Assembly (NCBI GenBank): GCA_022539475.1
Contig: VCMS01000012.1
Coordinates: 310,001-374,000 of the forward strand
Origin: Gracilaria domingensis
Taxonomy: Eukaryota; Rhodophyta; Florideophyceae; Gracilariales; Gracilariaceae
Direction of reading: 5' to 3'
Length of the DNA: 64,000 bases
Shown piece after piece: positions 20,084 to 29,522 of this stretch (its first letter is position 1; every line of letters begins with the position of its first letter). The notes below the pieces were generated by a model. The model had not been told where the DNA came from. It did not search any database and saw only the letters and a program-made list of their open reading frames with translations. Position numbers and translations under genes: made by a program.

Positions 20084-21781
20084 ATGACGACGCCGCTGTG
20101 GCGCAGGCTGTTCTACGCCGGCGCGCTGTGCTCAACGTCCGTCGCCGGCGCGCTGGCCGTGGAGCGCGCGCCGTCCGCCGTCGACGCGCACTCGCCCGTC
20201 GCGCCCCTCGCCTCCGGCGTCATCGCCTTCGTGCGCTTCTCCCGCTCGCTCTACGCCGCCGCGCACGTCATCCTCGACTACCGCGCGCTCTTTGCGCGCC
20301 ACGCCGACTACCGCTCCGACCTCTACAAGCGCGACCGCTCCGTCGTGCACAGCCGCGCCGCCGAGCGCGCGCTGCGCCTGTGCCGCACGCAGGGCGCCGT
20401 GTACGTCAAGATTGCGCAGCATGTCGCCAGCATGTCGCACGCCGTGCCGCCCGAGTTCCGCGAGCAGCTGAGGCTGCTGGAGGATCGCGCCGCGCCGCGC
20501 CCGTTCTGGCAGATCCAGCGCATGCTCAACCAGCAGCTGCCGCGCGGCATCGCGCACACCTTCAGCCAGTTCGACGCCGTGCCCGTCGCGGCCGCCTCGC
20601 TTGCGCAGGTGCACCGCGCCACGCTGCGCGAGTCGGGGGACGCCGTGGCCGTCAAGGTGCAGTACCCGGGCTTGGAGTCGCTGCTCAACAGCGACTTGGT
20701 CACCATTGAAATGCTGTCGTGGCTCATGTCGTTTGTGTTCCCGTTCTTTAATATGCACTGGGTCGTGGACCAGTTCCGTAACAACTTGCAGAAGGAGTTG
20801 GACTTTGAGTTGGAGGCGGCGTCGGCCATGCGCACGGCGCAGTTTTTTGAGAACGAGCGCCGTGTATGTGTGCCCACGGTGTATACGCAGTATACCACCG
20901 ACAAGGTGCTGGTCATGCAGTACATTGACGGCTTTCGCGTCGACGACGTTGACCGTATGCACCACGCTGGAATCGGCGTGCAAAACGTGGCGCAGGCGGT
21001 TGTGGACGCCTTCGCGCAGATGATCTTTGTCAACGGCTTTGTGCACTGCGACCCGCACGCGGGCAATCTGATGGTCACTGCCGACGAGCGCGATAACTTC
21101 AAGCTGTACCTGCTGGACCACGGCCTGTATCGCGAGTTGGGCGACAGCTTCCGCCACAGCTACTGCGAGCTGTGGAAAGGGCTGGTGCTGCGCAACTCGG
21201 CGCTGGTGGAAGGCGCGTGCGAGCAGCTGGGCGCGCCGGGGCTGGCCAACGTGTTCTCACTGTTCCTGCTGAACCGGTCGTGGAACTTTGCGCGCCAGCT
21301 GGGCACGGACCTGCGCGTGAAGATGAGCGCGGAGGAACTGGGGCGCATCCGGCAGGACGTGACGGACGGGGGTCTCAAGTCGCAGGCGGACGTGTCGCAG
21401 CTGATCGAGGCGATCCCGGACGACCTGCTGCTGGTGTTCAAGATGAACTCGCTGGTGCGCAACGTGAACAAGGCGCTGGGCGCGAGCGTGAACCGCTTCA
21501 AGGTGAACGCGCGGTACGCCGTGCGCGGGCTGCGCGTGCGGAACGAGCGCGAGCGCGCGGGCGCCGAGCGGCGCGTGGTGGCGAGCAACCGCGTGGAGCG
21601 GCGCGTGTGGCGGGCGTGGCGGCAGCTGTGGAAGACGGTGGATCGCGTCGCGCTGTGGACGGAGTGCGCGGCGGTTGAGATGCAGCTGCTGCTTATCGAC
21701 GTGTGCGTGTGGTGCTATGGCGCGTGGGCGCGCGTGCGCGGCGCGCGCGCGCCGCCGCACGCGCGCGCCTTTATTGGTTGA
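20084..21781 (+). CDS. ABC1/ADCK1-type atypical kinase
   Basis: Member of the ABC1/UbiB family, which acts in mitochondria or plastids on quinone and lipid metabolism. In the 565-residue product: the family KxGQ motif appears as KIAQ (109-112), the Ala-rich loop is AAASLAQVH (169-177), the nucleotide-binding Lys is K191 in VAVKVQYPG, the catalytic loop is HCDPHAGN (321-328), and the metal site is LLDHG (343-347). DHG instead of DFG and the overall layout fit ADCK1. A hydrophobic segment at 8-25 may anchor or target it. Gly to Ala in KxGQ is notable because that motif controls activity in the family. The ATG at 20084 precedes the conserved region; upstream sequence is G+C-rich leader. Third codon positions are almost all G or C. 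Confidence 0.88.
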   Translation: MTTPLWRRLFYAGALCSTSVAGALAVERAPSAVDAHSPVAPLASGVIAFVRFSRSLYAAAHVILDYRALFARHADYRSDLYKRDRSVVHSRAAERALRLCRTQGAVYVKIAQHVASMSHAVPPEFREQLRLLEDRAAPRPFWQIQRMLNQQLPRGIAHTFSQFDAVPVAAASLAQVHRATLRESGDAVAVKVQYPGLESLLNSDLVTIEMLSWLMSFVFPFFNMHWVVDQFRNNLQKELDFELEAASAMRTAQFFENERRVCVPTVYTQYTTDKVLVMQYIDGFRVDDVDRMHHAGIGVQNVAQAVVDAFAQMIFVNGFVHCDPHAGNLMVTADERDNFKLYLLDHGLYRELGDSFRHSYCELWKGLVLRNSALVEGACEQLGAPGLANVFSLFLLNRSWNFARQLGTDLRVKMSAEELGRIRQDVTDGGLKSQADVSQLIEAIPDDLLLVFKMNSLVRNVNKALGASVNRFKVNARYAVRGLRVRNERERAGAERRVVASNRVERRVWRAWRQLWKTVDRVALWTECAAVEMQLLLIDVCVWCYGAWARVRGARAPPHARAFIG

Positions 21782-21873
21782 CGCGCCTTTTCCGCGCTGC
21801 CGCCGCGCGCGCGCTTCTTCACCTTCCTCTCCCTCCCGCCCGCCCCGCCGCCGCCGCCGCCGCCCCGCGCCCA

Positions 21874-21880
21874 TATATAA
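21874..21880 (+). promoter_or_regulatory. TATA box of zinc-finger copy 1
   Basis: TATATAA, 96 bp before the ATG at 21976, inside a G+C-rich promoter and followed by a pyrimidine-rich tract. The paralogous gene also has a TATATA element upstream. Confidence 0.6.
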
Positions 21881-21975
21881 ACTGCCACTTCCCCCCCCCC
21901 TCCCCCCCTCCCCCCAGCCTTGTGCTGCCGCTGCTGCTGCCGCTGATTCTGCCTTGTCCCCGCCCAGCGCTTACA

Positions 21976-22535
21976 ATGAGCCAACATCTACAGCACGCGC
22001 TTCTCCCGCCGTCAGACCGTGCGCCGTCGCCCAGCGCGGCGTACTATCCGTTCCTCGCGCTGCAGCTCACCGCCGAGGACGCCTCCTCTGCGTCCGACAG
22101 CAACCTCCATTTGATGAGCGCCGATAGCTTTGGCCACACCATGGACGCCATCATTAGAGGGCCCTCGCAGAGGAATTCGCGTGCCCGCGCGTCAGAACCA
22201 ATCGCCCCACCGTCTTTGCGGATCTACCTTCAGCAGCAAGGGCAATCTCAATCGCCATCGCAGGGTCACTCATCAAGGAAAGCGAGTGTATTGTAACCAC
22301 CCCGGCTGCAAAGAGGTACGTCTCCTCCCACCCCATTCATCTCGCTCTCATCTCTTCTGTATAAACCTTGGGCTGTCTCTCACTATGTCCCATTTCCTCT
22401 GCTTCTTTCTCCTGTTAGAGTTTCAGCCAGACGACAGACATGACTCGTCATTACAGACGAATCCATCTCAATCTGCGTTATACCAAAACGAGCGCATACA
22501 AGCCACCGCCAAACAAGCCACCGTCCATCAAGTAA
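21976..22535 (+). pseudogene. C2H2 zinc-finger protein, copy 1, frame broken
   Basis: Paralogue of the gene at 26106. Exon 1 opens MSQHLQHALLPPSDRAPS and contains LMSADSFGHTMDAIIRG, matching LMSAERFGETMDAIIRG of the intact copy, but the zinc fingers lie one frame over. Exon 1 (21976-22315) is 340 nt, not a multiple of three, and the change falls between about 22160 and 22215. In the finger frame, finger 1 reads LCGSTFSSKGNLNRHRRVTH and lacks the first zinc Cys, as if a short deletion removed it. Finger 2 (CNHPGC...HYRRIH) is complete across an intron at 22316-22418 and runs on to KPPSIK and a stop at 22533-22535. It is either a decayed copy or carries a sequencing indel. Confidence 0.6.
22316..22418 (+). 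other. Intron of zinc-finger copy 1
   Basis: 103 nt, GTACGT...TGTTAG, phase 0, splitting finger 2 right after CNHPGCKE. The paralogue has a 76-nt intron with the same GTACGT donor at the same codon position (26418-26493), which strongly supports both. Confidence 0.8.
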
Positions 22536-25500
22536 AGCACAAGTTTTTGTTTTAAAAGGTCCACTCCTCACCCGCTCCTCAGTCCTCCGCAGTCCACACC
22601 CTCTGTTCTCTCGAGTCCCCCGTTCCATTTCAGAGCAAACAAACGAGCAATTTCCCGAGAGAAAGTTCGTGACACGTATTTGCACGTGGTTATCTATTAC
22701 CTTCCGCCCTTCAACGTGCGCGAAAGAATTCTCGCCGCGCCAACCGTATTCGACGCCACTGTAACTATGACACGACGGCACCGACTGTACCATGCTCCCT
22801 CTCTGACTTGCCGACCCACACGACCCGCACCGCACGTGCCATCACGCCGACGCGCCAGAGAAGCCATTGTAGCGCCTCGACGGTTTCGTCCATTACGAAA
22901 GTCTGTCATCTCGCACCGGTGATAATGTAAGCCTGGCTGCATCCAAGTTGGCGTCTATAACGCGGAACGAGTGACGCTCCATCGCGAGATCAACGGCATT
23001 AGCTTACTTCCCGATGATTAGCCTCCTCCAATGTATGAGTGGCTAACGTTAACCGCCAAAGAGGTTACAAGCTTTGATGCTTCCCTCTTGCTTCGCTCAT
23101 TTGTGCTCCTTTCTGCGTTCATATGTAATATATCACGAATATATCATGACTTGAGCTTACGGCTTTAACGGCCACCAGCCGTCGAAGAAGACGAACACAC
23201 ATTGCTTCTCCGTTTCAGCGCGCTGAAACGGAGAAGCAATGTGTGTTCGCTTCGTCTTCTTCGACGGCTGGTGGCCATCACTAAGCCGCTTCAGATGCGG
23301 TTAGGAACCGCTGAGACAAAAAAAAGTGCTTTTTGGTACTACGCGTACATTGCTTCTATTTGAATTACGCTAGTCTCATATCGGCTGCGGCTACAAGTGT
23401 ATCGTATCGTGGAGAAGAGCAACTGAGTCAAGATATCTGTGCTGCTTCCTGGTACTGTAGCCCCAAATGGTCAACAGCCCAGTCAGCGAAGAAACAAATC
23501 TGGTTTCTACCGAAGCAAAAGCGTCAGTACCTACAAGGGTAAGACGCATGGCGCCCGCGAGCTCTCGAGCACGACGCGTCTTTCCACACTTTTGCTTCCG
23601 CCAGTCTGCCGCGGAACGTGCATGTGCTCGGGCCCGATTACAGACGCAGACTTTATAGAAATGTTCATTGATTTATTAAACTAAGCAATTTCAGTTCCCC
23701 GCCAACAACGTCTCTGATTGGCTAATTATTCGGCGACAACATGTCCAACCGTTAGCGCAAATGCGAATTTGTTCATGCACAGCATGCAAAGGCTAGCAGC
23801 TTTATTCTGCCCTTTGTCATTGCCAACGATCACACGACGGTTCACGCGCGAGTTGTGGCTCTCAATGAGAGCTAGTATTTCTGCTTCTCCCGTGGAAGCA
23901 TTCATCAAACACTTCTAAGTGAGATTGTACGGCTAGCTCATATTTCACGGTTTGAGGTAGCAGCAACTCCCAACTTGAGAGGGTGAACTTTTTTCGTTTG
24001 TACCTTTTCTGCTCACCAGCCTCTTGGCAAAAACATTTTAGCATGTAGGCCTAAGGATTGAAACAAGACCTTTATAGCTTCTTTATATAGTGCAATGCAT
24101 GGCCGATTTCCTGAGGCTTGAAAAAGGGACCTTCGAGGCAGCGTAACGTGTGGCGCGAAATAAAACAACTTCTCAGGTATACGACGTCTTAGGAATGCGC
24201 CAGAAAACTGCAAGCCTCTTGTGATGCCCTTGAGATCCGTTTCGGGAGAGGGGGCTCGAATGGCTGCGTATCATACCTCTGAGGTTTCTCAAACGTTGTC
24301 ATCGAGACAGGTCCATTGTTGTTATTGATGTTTGACAGCACTTGTTTGCTTTTTTCACATGTGCCATACCATGCTATTGCGAAAATGTTGGCGGATATTT
24401 CCTTCTCTGAAGATCAGTTTAGATTTGATGGCAGAAAGATGGAATCGAATAAAATAGGCATCTTGCATACCCTCCTTCGAAAAAGGGCACGCTTGAAGCA
24501 AAGTCGTATGTTCCATTTCTATGTTACGAGACAACTGCAAGCAACAGATATCCAGGGTGATGTAGTGCGCAAGCTGTAAAATGTACGACACCATGTGCGT
24601 ATGTAACGGCGAAGGGCTATATGTTGTCTTTCTTCGGGTGTGACTCGAGAGAACTGGGGACCCGCTTCAATAGGAAGGACATTTTTTTAAACGAGGCATG
24701 ATGAGATGGAAGAAAATGGAAGAATTAACGCATTGCCAGGTTTTGGTACGGTTTAATGTACGAAGAGCAATGTTTTCGAATTTGCAATCATGCAGATAGT
24801 GCTTGCGATTTGTTTCAAGATTTTCAAAAACGTTGAGAACAAGAAAGCAGTCAATGATCTTCACCTTTTCTCAGTTGCATTTAAACTTAGATGATAGATA
24901 ACAACTTATTGCTGCGGTACAGTATGAGCTTGGTTTGTAGCCATTGTTGTTTGAGGACAGAAATCGTTTTGGACAACAAGATAAACTACGAAAATCTTTC
25001 AGGAGAGACGTTGGTGCGTTTCCGAGAAGGCTCAAAGCTGGCTCAAAAGTGAGGTGTGGACCAAGTAGAAGCAAGACATTCGCTTCATGCGACGCATTTG
25101 AAACGAGACAAGTAGTTTGATTCAGGTGCGTCGAAGAAAAGGAAAAGAGTGCCGGTAAGTGATTGACTTGACGAAGCAATTATCTTGTCGCCAAACAGCG
25201 TTCGTTCGATGGTGCAAATTAGGCAGATTGGAATTTCTGAACGGGCATACATCTGCTGCGCGTTCCAAGCCATGGAACATATTCTTGACAGGCTGAAACA
25301 CGGTAAGGAGGTTAGAAAAGTGCTGCAAGGACAAGATTGCTCAAACAAAGTGCCGAAAAAGGGAGCTGCCGTTGTTGTAGTGATAGAGAGCCCTCGTTTA
25401 ATTGTCATACCCTCTTGAGATGCATCCAACTACAGGGAACGTGTGGTGCGCTTGGATGGTTTCACCCATACGGCTTTCAATGCCTTGTCCGCGAGACGAG

Positions 25501-25961
25501 CGCCATCATACTGTAGAGCTGCAACTGCCATCCCCTAGAGTCATGCGCATGACGTTTTCGCGGTGCCTCCGAGAGACACGACAAGTGGTCTACGCTGTAA
25601 TCACGAGAGGCAAATCTATACGGCAGCTAGCGCGCTGGACATCACCAGCCACGCGAGCGGGAAGAAGCCATAACTTGTTACGAGATAGTGATCACCGAAG
25701 ATAATGGCACGCGGTGGAGATAAAAGAGCCGCAACACGCGCAACAAGGGCGCGGGATAGGCTCTTGACGCTGCTTGCGCAGGGTATGTCGGAGGCAGTAC
25801 AGTAGGGGTACGAAAGGTAGCGTCGGTACCCTCGCTAATACCTCTAGTACAATTGATCTCGCGTGGATCAAAGTTAAGGGAGCGCGTGTCTTTTTTCTTC
25901 CGTAGCTCCGTAGCGCCATCCAGTTCGCGCCGTCGCGCACTGTGTGCCGAGCCGCACTAGA
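22536..25961. other. Gene-poor interval
   Basis: 3.4 kb with no gene I can support. It holds the 107-bp palindrome at 23170-23276. A 69-codon plus-strand frame at 25209-25418 has protein-like composition but no homologue I know. Base composition is lower in G+C than in the block to the left. Confidence 0.5.
23170..23276. repeat. Large near-perfect palindrome
   Basis: The arms 23170-23220 and 23221-23276 are reverse complements with no spacer; the centre is CAGCG/CGCTG. The only difference is a 5-nt insertion in the right arm near 23250, apparently a slippage duplication of TTCG. Beyond the arms the flanks keep a weaker CGGCTT match. Transcribed, it would form a hairpin of about 51 bp. No coding frame is conserved. 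Confidence 0.9.
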
Positions 25962-25968
25962 TATATAG
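25962..25968 (+). promoter_or_regulatory. TATA box of zinc-finger copy 2
   Basis: TATATAG, 138 bp before the ATG at 26106. Confidence 0.5.
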
Positions 25969-26105
25969 CGCGCACGCGTCACGTTGGTGAGCACCCAGAC
26001 GATGGTCGCACCTCTCAGCACGTCCGTCCGTTACCTGCCTCCATTGCCCTTCGTCACTAGCGCCGTGGATCATTGCTTCTTAACACCTGCTCCATCAGCG
26101 CATCA

Positions 26106-26565
26106 ATGTCGCAGCATCCGCCGCCGTCGTTTTCGACAGTGCCTGCGCTCGTCGAACAGCTGACGCAGAATGCGGGCCACCAGGACGCACATCTAATGAG
26201 CGCTGAAAGGTTTGGGGAGACCATGGATGCCATAATCCGGGGCGAAAAGCGGCCAAAGTCGAAACCGCGCTCATCGCGGCGCGTACGCCCCAATCGAGTG
26301 AGCGTGTTCTGCGAGCTGTGCGGGCTTACATTCAGTAGCAGAGGCAACCTGAATCGTCATAAACGAGTGACGCACCAGGGGAAGCGCGTACGGTGCGATC
26401 ACGCCTCCTGCCAGGAAGTACGTCCTCCTCTCCGCGCGCGTTCGTTCACGACCTCCGTGTTTCTCGTAGAGATGCAACTAACATTCCTCGCAGACGTTCA
26501 GTCAGGTGACGGACATGACGCGCCACTACAGGCGCATCCACCTCAGCGCCGGCACCCAACAGTGA
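26106..26565 (+). CDS. Two-finger C2H2 zinc-finger protein, copy 2 (spliced)
   Basis: Intact member of the pair: join(26106..26417, 26494..26565), 127 residues. The N-terminal half carries LMSAERFGETMDAIIRG, shared with copy 1, then a basic stretch KRPKSKPRSSRRVRPNR. Finger 1 is CELC-X12-H-X4-H (GLTFSSRGNLNRH KRVTH); finger 2 is CDHASC-X12-H-X4-H and is completed only after splicing (QE|TFSQVTDMTRHYRRIH). The 76-nt intron has GTACGT, a CTAAC branch-like site at about 26477 and CGCAG. A small nuclear DNA-binding protein is likely. Read without splicing, the frame runs to a false 190-codon product. Confidence 0.8.
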
Positions 26566-26783
26566 GACGTGTGCGCCGTGTCCACGCGTGCAAGGCGCAC
26601 GTGTGTGGCGCGCTCATTGGCCATCTGCCGCGCGCGTCAGGGTAAAGTGGCTCGACGGCGCGCGGTCGGCCACTGGACGCTGCGCGCGTGGCATCGCCGA
26701 TCTCGCGCTGCAAGCTCGCTGCGCGCACCCCTTGGTCTAGTGTGTAACACCAGCTCATCATAATAACAATTCTCCCTTCAGTC

Positions 26784-27563
26784 ATGCCGTCTGCCGCCGT
26801 TACCGCCCGATTTGTCTCCCGCTTCGCCTTCTCTTCTTCGCGTCCATTACTTTCGCGCGCCGCCGCCTCCGTCCCGTCTCGATCCAATATGAACTTTGCC
26901 CTCCCTGCGTTGCCGTACGGCTACGATGCGCTCGAACCCTACGTCGATTCCACCACGATGAACATTCATCATACCAAGCATCATCAGACCTACGTCAGTA
27001 ACCTCAACAAGGTGCTCGACGGACCCCACGGATCAGCGCTCAAGGGCATGTCTCTCTCCGCCATTCAGTCCAACATCCCCTCGCTGCCGGAAGCCATCCG
27101 CACCCCCGTCATCAACTCGGGCGGCGGTCACTACAACCATGGTATGTTCTGGACCATCATGGCCAAGCCGGGATCGGCCAACGTCATGCCCGTTGGCTCT
27201 CTCAAGGCAAAGATCGATGAAGACTTTGGCAGCTTCGACGAAATGAAGACCAAGTTCAACGGTGCCGCGGCCGCGCGTTTCGGATCGGGCTGGGCATGGC
27301 TTAACGTTGGTGCAGACGGAAAGCTATTCATCTCCTCCACTGCCAACCAGGAAAACCCCCTCATGAAGGGCGTTGTTGCAGAGCCAGGTACTCCTGTTTT
27401 GGGGCTGGATGTCTGGGAGCATGCGTACTATCTCAAGTACCAAAACCGTCGCCCAGAGTATATCGCCGCCTTTTGGAATGTTGTTAACTGGGATCAAGTT
27501 GCCGTCAACTTTGATAGTGCGTGTGCGGGTAACACTGCCGTCTTTGATACCCCTCTCGCTTAA
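26784..27563 (+). CDS. SOD2: Manganese superoxide dismutase, mitochondrial
   Basis: Converts superoxide to oxygen and hydrogen peroxide. The 259-residue product has a 36-residue basic, Ser/Ala/Arg leader ([20 protein letters not shown]) typical of mitochondrial import. Metal ligands are His62 (IHHTKHH), His119 ([11 protein letters not shown]), Asp209 and His213 (LDVWEHAYY). GGGH before the second ligand and Gln189 in STANQ mark the Mn type, not the Fe type used in plastids. The family end [11 protein letters not shown] is present. It follows copy 2 of the zinc-finger gene by 218 bp in the same direction. Confidence 0.95.
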   Translation: MPSAAVTARFVSRFAFSSSRPLLSRAAASVPSRSNMNFALPALPYGYDALEPYVDSTTMNIHHTKHHQTYVSNLNKVLDGPHGSALKGMSLSAIQSNIPSLPEAIRTPVINSGGGHYNHGMFWTIMAKPGSANVMPVGSLKAKIDEDFGSFDEMKTKFNGAAAARFGSGWAWLNVGADGKLFISSTANQENPLMKGVVAEPGTPVLGLDVWEHAYYLKYQNRRPEYIAAFWNVVNWDQVAVNFDSACAGNTAVFDTPLA

Positions 27564-28455
27564 GCTGTCTTCGTTTCTGGTTCTCCTTCGCATAGTCGTT
27601 TTGGCACTCGATACACAATCATAGTAAACTACTGTTACACATACTACCTTCAACCTTTAACCTGTTCCGCGATCCTGTCTCATACTCTCTCTCGCTGTTT
27701 CACAAGCCTCGTTATGCATTCAGATCAGATCGCTACAGTTTTTTCTGCCCAATCGAACACAACTAGTGTGAAATCGTTTCTGCCACCCACGAGTACAAAC
27801 ATAGCGCCGACCTCCCTATCTACTTTGCACGAGTTATTCGAATGGTTTCTCGTCCTTCGCAACTTCCATCCCGTCCTATGGGACGAGTGATCAACCGGAT
27901 CGGCTCATCCTGTGGGGCGCCCCGTCGCAGTGCCAACATAAGCACTTCCAGCTTGCGATCTATCTTCGTGCATCACATAGTCGCCCCTCCCCGCCCCGAT
28001 CGGCTGTTAACAGTCTTGCTTCGTGCTTCTATTTGTTTATTCTTTTGGTGGAATGCCAATCGACTCTCAATCTTGTGCAAAGGTATGCACTTGGATCGAA
28101 GGGTCTGGGTTCCATTTTCGATGCAGCCATCTCAATTCTCGATGTCTACCAGGTACTCATTCTCCGCGCTTTTCGCGATCGCATCTGTGCCACAAAGGGT
28201 AGGGGTCCTCTATTACACGGTAATAAATTCTGGTGTTCGCTGGACAAATGAGAAGTGGATATGTTTGTGGAACAGAGCTGAAGAACGCTGCCCGGAACGG
28301 TACCATGAGACAAGATTAAAATGTTATCTTCTTGCACACGCGCATATATTGCTGAGATCGAAACAGATCGATGCCAGTTTGAGACAAAATTCAACTGACC
28401 GGTTCTCCTTTCATGTCTGCTGATATTACTACGAGCCAGATACATAGGCGCTTAT

Positions 28456-28571
28456 GAGAAAGAGAGAGAGAGAGAGAAACTGCTTGTACCTTCGTAATTT
28501 CTTACAAATCTCTGTCTCTCTCTCTCTCTATTTTCTCTCGATCTAAATTCGCAGTTCTCTCTCTCTCTCTC
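28456..28571. repeat. Inverted GA/TC microsatellites
   Basis: A (GA)n run at 28456-28478 is followed by (TC)n runs at 28511-28527 and 28556-28571. The runs are complementary and could pair in a transcript. Confidence 0.7.
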
Positions 28572-28902
28572 AGATGTCTTCGATGTCGCAAGAACATTAT
28601 CAGATTATCGATCAAGGAAGGATGGGTGATGGAGAATAATTGGTGGACAGATTTATTGAGTTCGGAATTGGTCTTCATTTCGTTTCTGCGCACTGCTCTC
28701 GGAATGTTCCACCAACATATTGCTTATTGTACGTGAAGATATGCGGACGTAGGATACCGAGCAATTTTGTCATGCATTCCACATGTGTATGTTGACGGTA
28801 CGGGTCGGGGTGAATGTGGTTTAAATTTCTTTGGCCTTTTTAAAAAGGGAACGCTTTATTTGAAGCATTTCCTGTCGTCTTCTTCTTCACTATGACAATG
28901 TC

Positions 28903-29056
28903 TCAAGTGTCTAGTTTCTTCTTCTTTAATGCGGACAATGGTCCTCAATTACAGGACCAAAGTAAAACTATCTACAGATAGTTTTCTCTCGCTAAAAAGG
29001 CTAAGAGCTGATGAGGGTGTTCTCTGATCAAAGTTTGCAAATCAAGTGTCTAGTTT
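28903..29056 (-). mobile_element. SINE-like retroposed element, copy 1
   Basis: A 124-bp insert (28918-29041) lies between perfect 15-bp direct repeats TCAAGTGTCTAGTTT (28903-28917 and 29042-29056), the hallmark of target-primed retroposition. About 74 bp at the left side recur at 62116-62192. Read on the minus strand, both copies share the 3' end, which is purine-rich (CGCATTAAAGAAGAAG), and differ at the 5' end, as expected for 5'-truncated retrocopies. The core contains the stem GGTCCT...AGGACC and an 8-bp stem around TACA. No tRNA-like A or B box was seen. Confidence 0.7.
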
Positions 29057-29483
29057 GGTACAAAAAGCTCTTTTCCATTTAGATAGGGAGAGTTTTAAAG
29101 CTGAAGCCTATGTGGATCCGTGTATCGGTCCCGCGGTTTAATGTAATTGGATAGCAAGCTTTTTATCGCTGTCAAAAAGCTCGAGAACGAACTTTCCAAC
29201 AAGAATACCTGGGGAAGATGTGAAAGCCCAGAGGCGTTCTTTCCAAGGGATGGCGCATTTGCTTCGATTACTTCCCGGTAGCTATAAAGACACATATGTA
29301 TCGTTTTGACGAGGTCATTTTGGGAATTAGTTTTACTGCCAAAGGCAATAAGTAGTGATTGAACTATTTCACTCGTAAAAGAGACAGACAGAGAGAGATA
29401 AAGCAAGACACAATTTGATCGGTGGAATATGGAATATGTCCGATGTGGTACGGAACGAGTCTAGGTATGTACTACATGGTTTC

Positions 29484-29522
29484 TTAGCTGGACGACCATC
29501 ATGCTGATGGTCGTCCAGCTAA
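29484..29522. repeat. Perfect hairpin, 18-bp arms
   Basis: TTAGCTGGACGACCATCA and its exact complement flank a 3-nt loop (TGC). No T-run follows and no gene ends nearby. Confidence 0.85.

Noticed and set aside
25209-25418. 69-codon plus-strand frame of protein-like composition
   Set aside because: Could be a last exon, but no partner exon, homologue or codon bias could be shown.
28992-29041. Weak resemblance of the copy 1 extension to the U2 snRNA 5' region (GGCTAAGA)
   Set aside because: Only one short match; no branch-recognition or Sm-site sequence seen.
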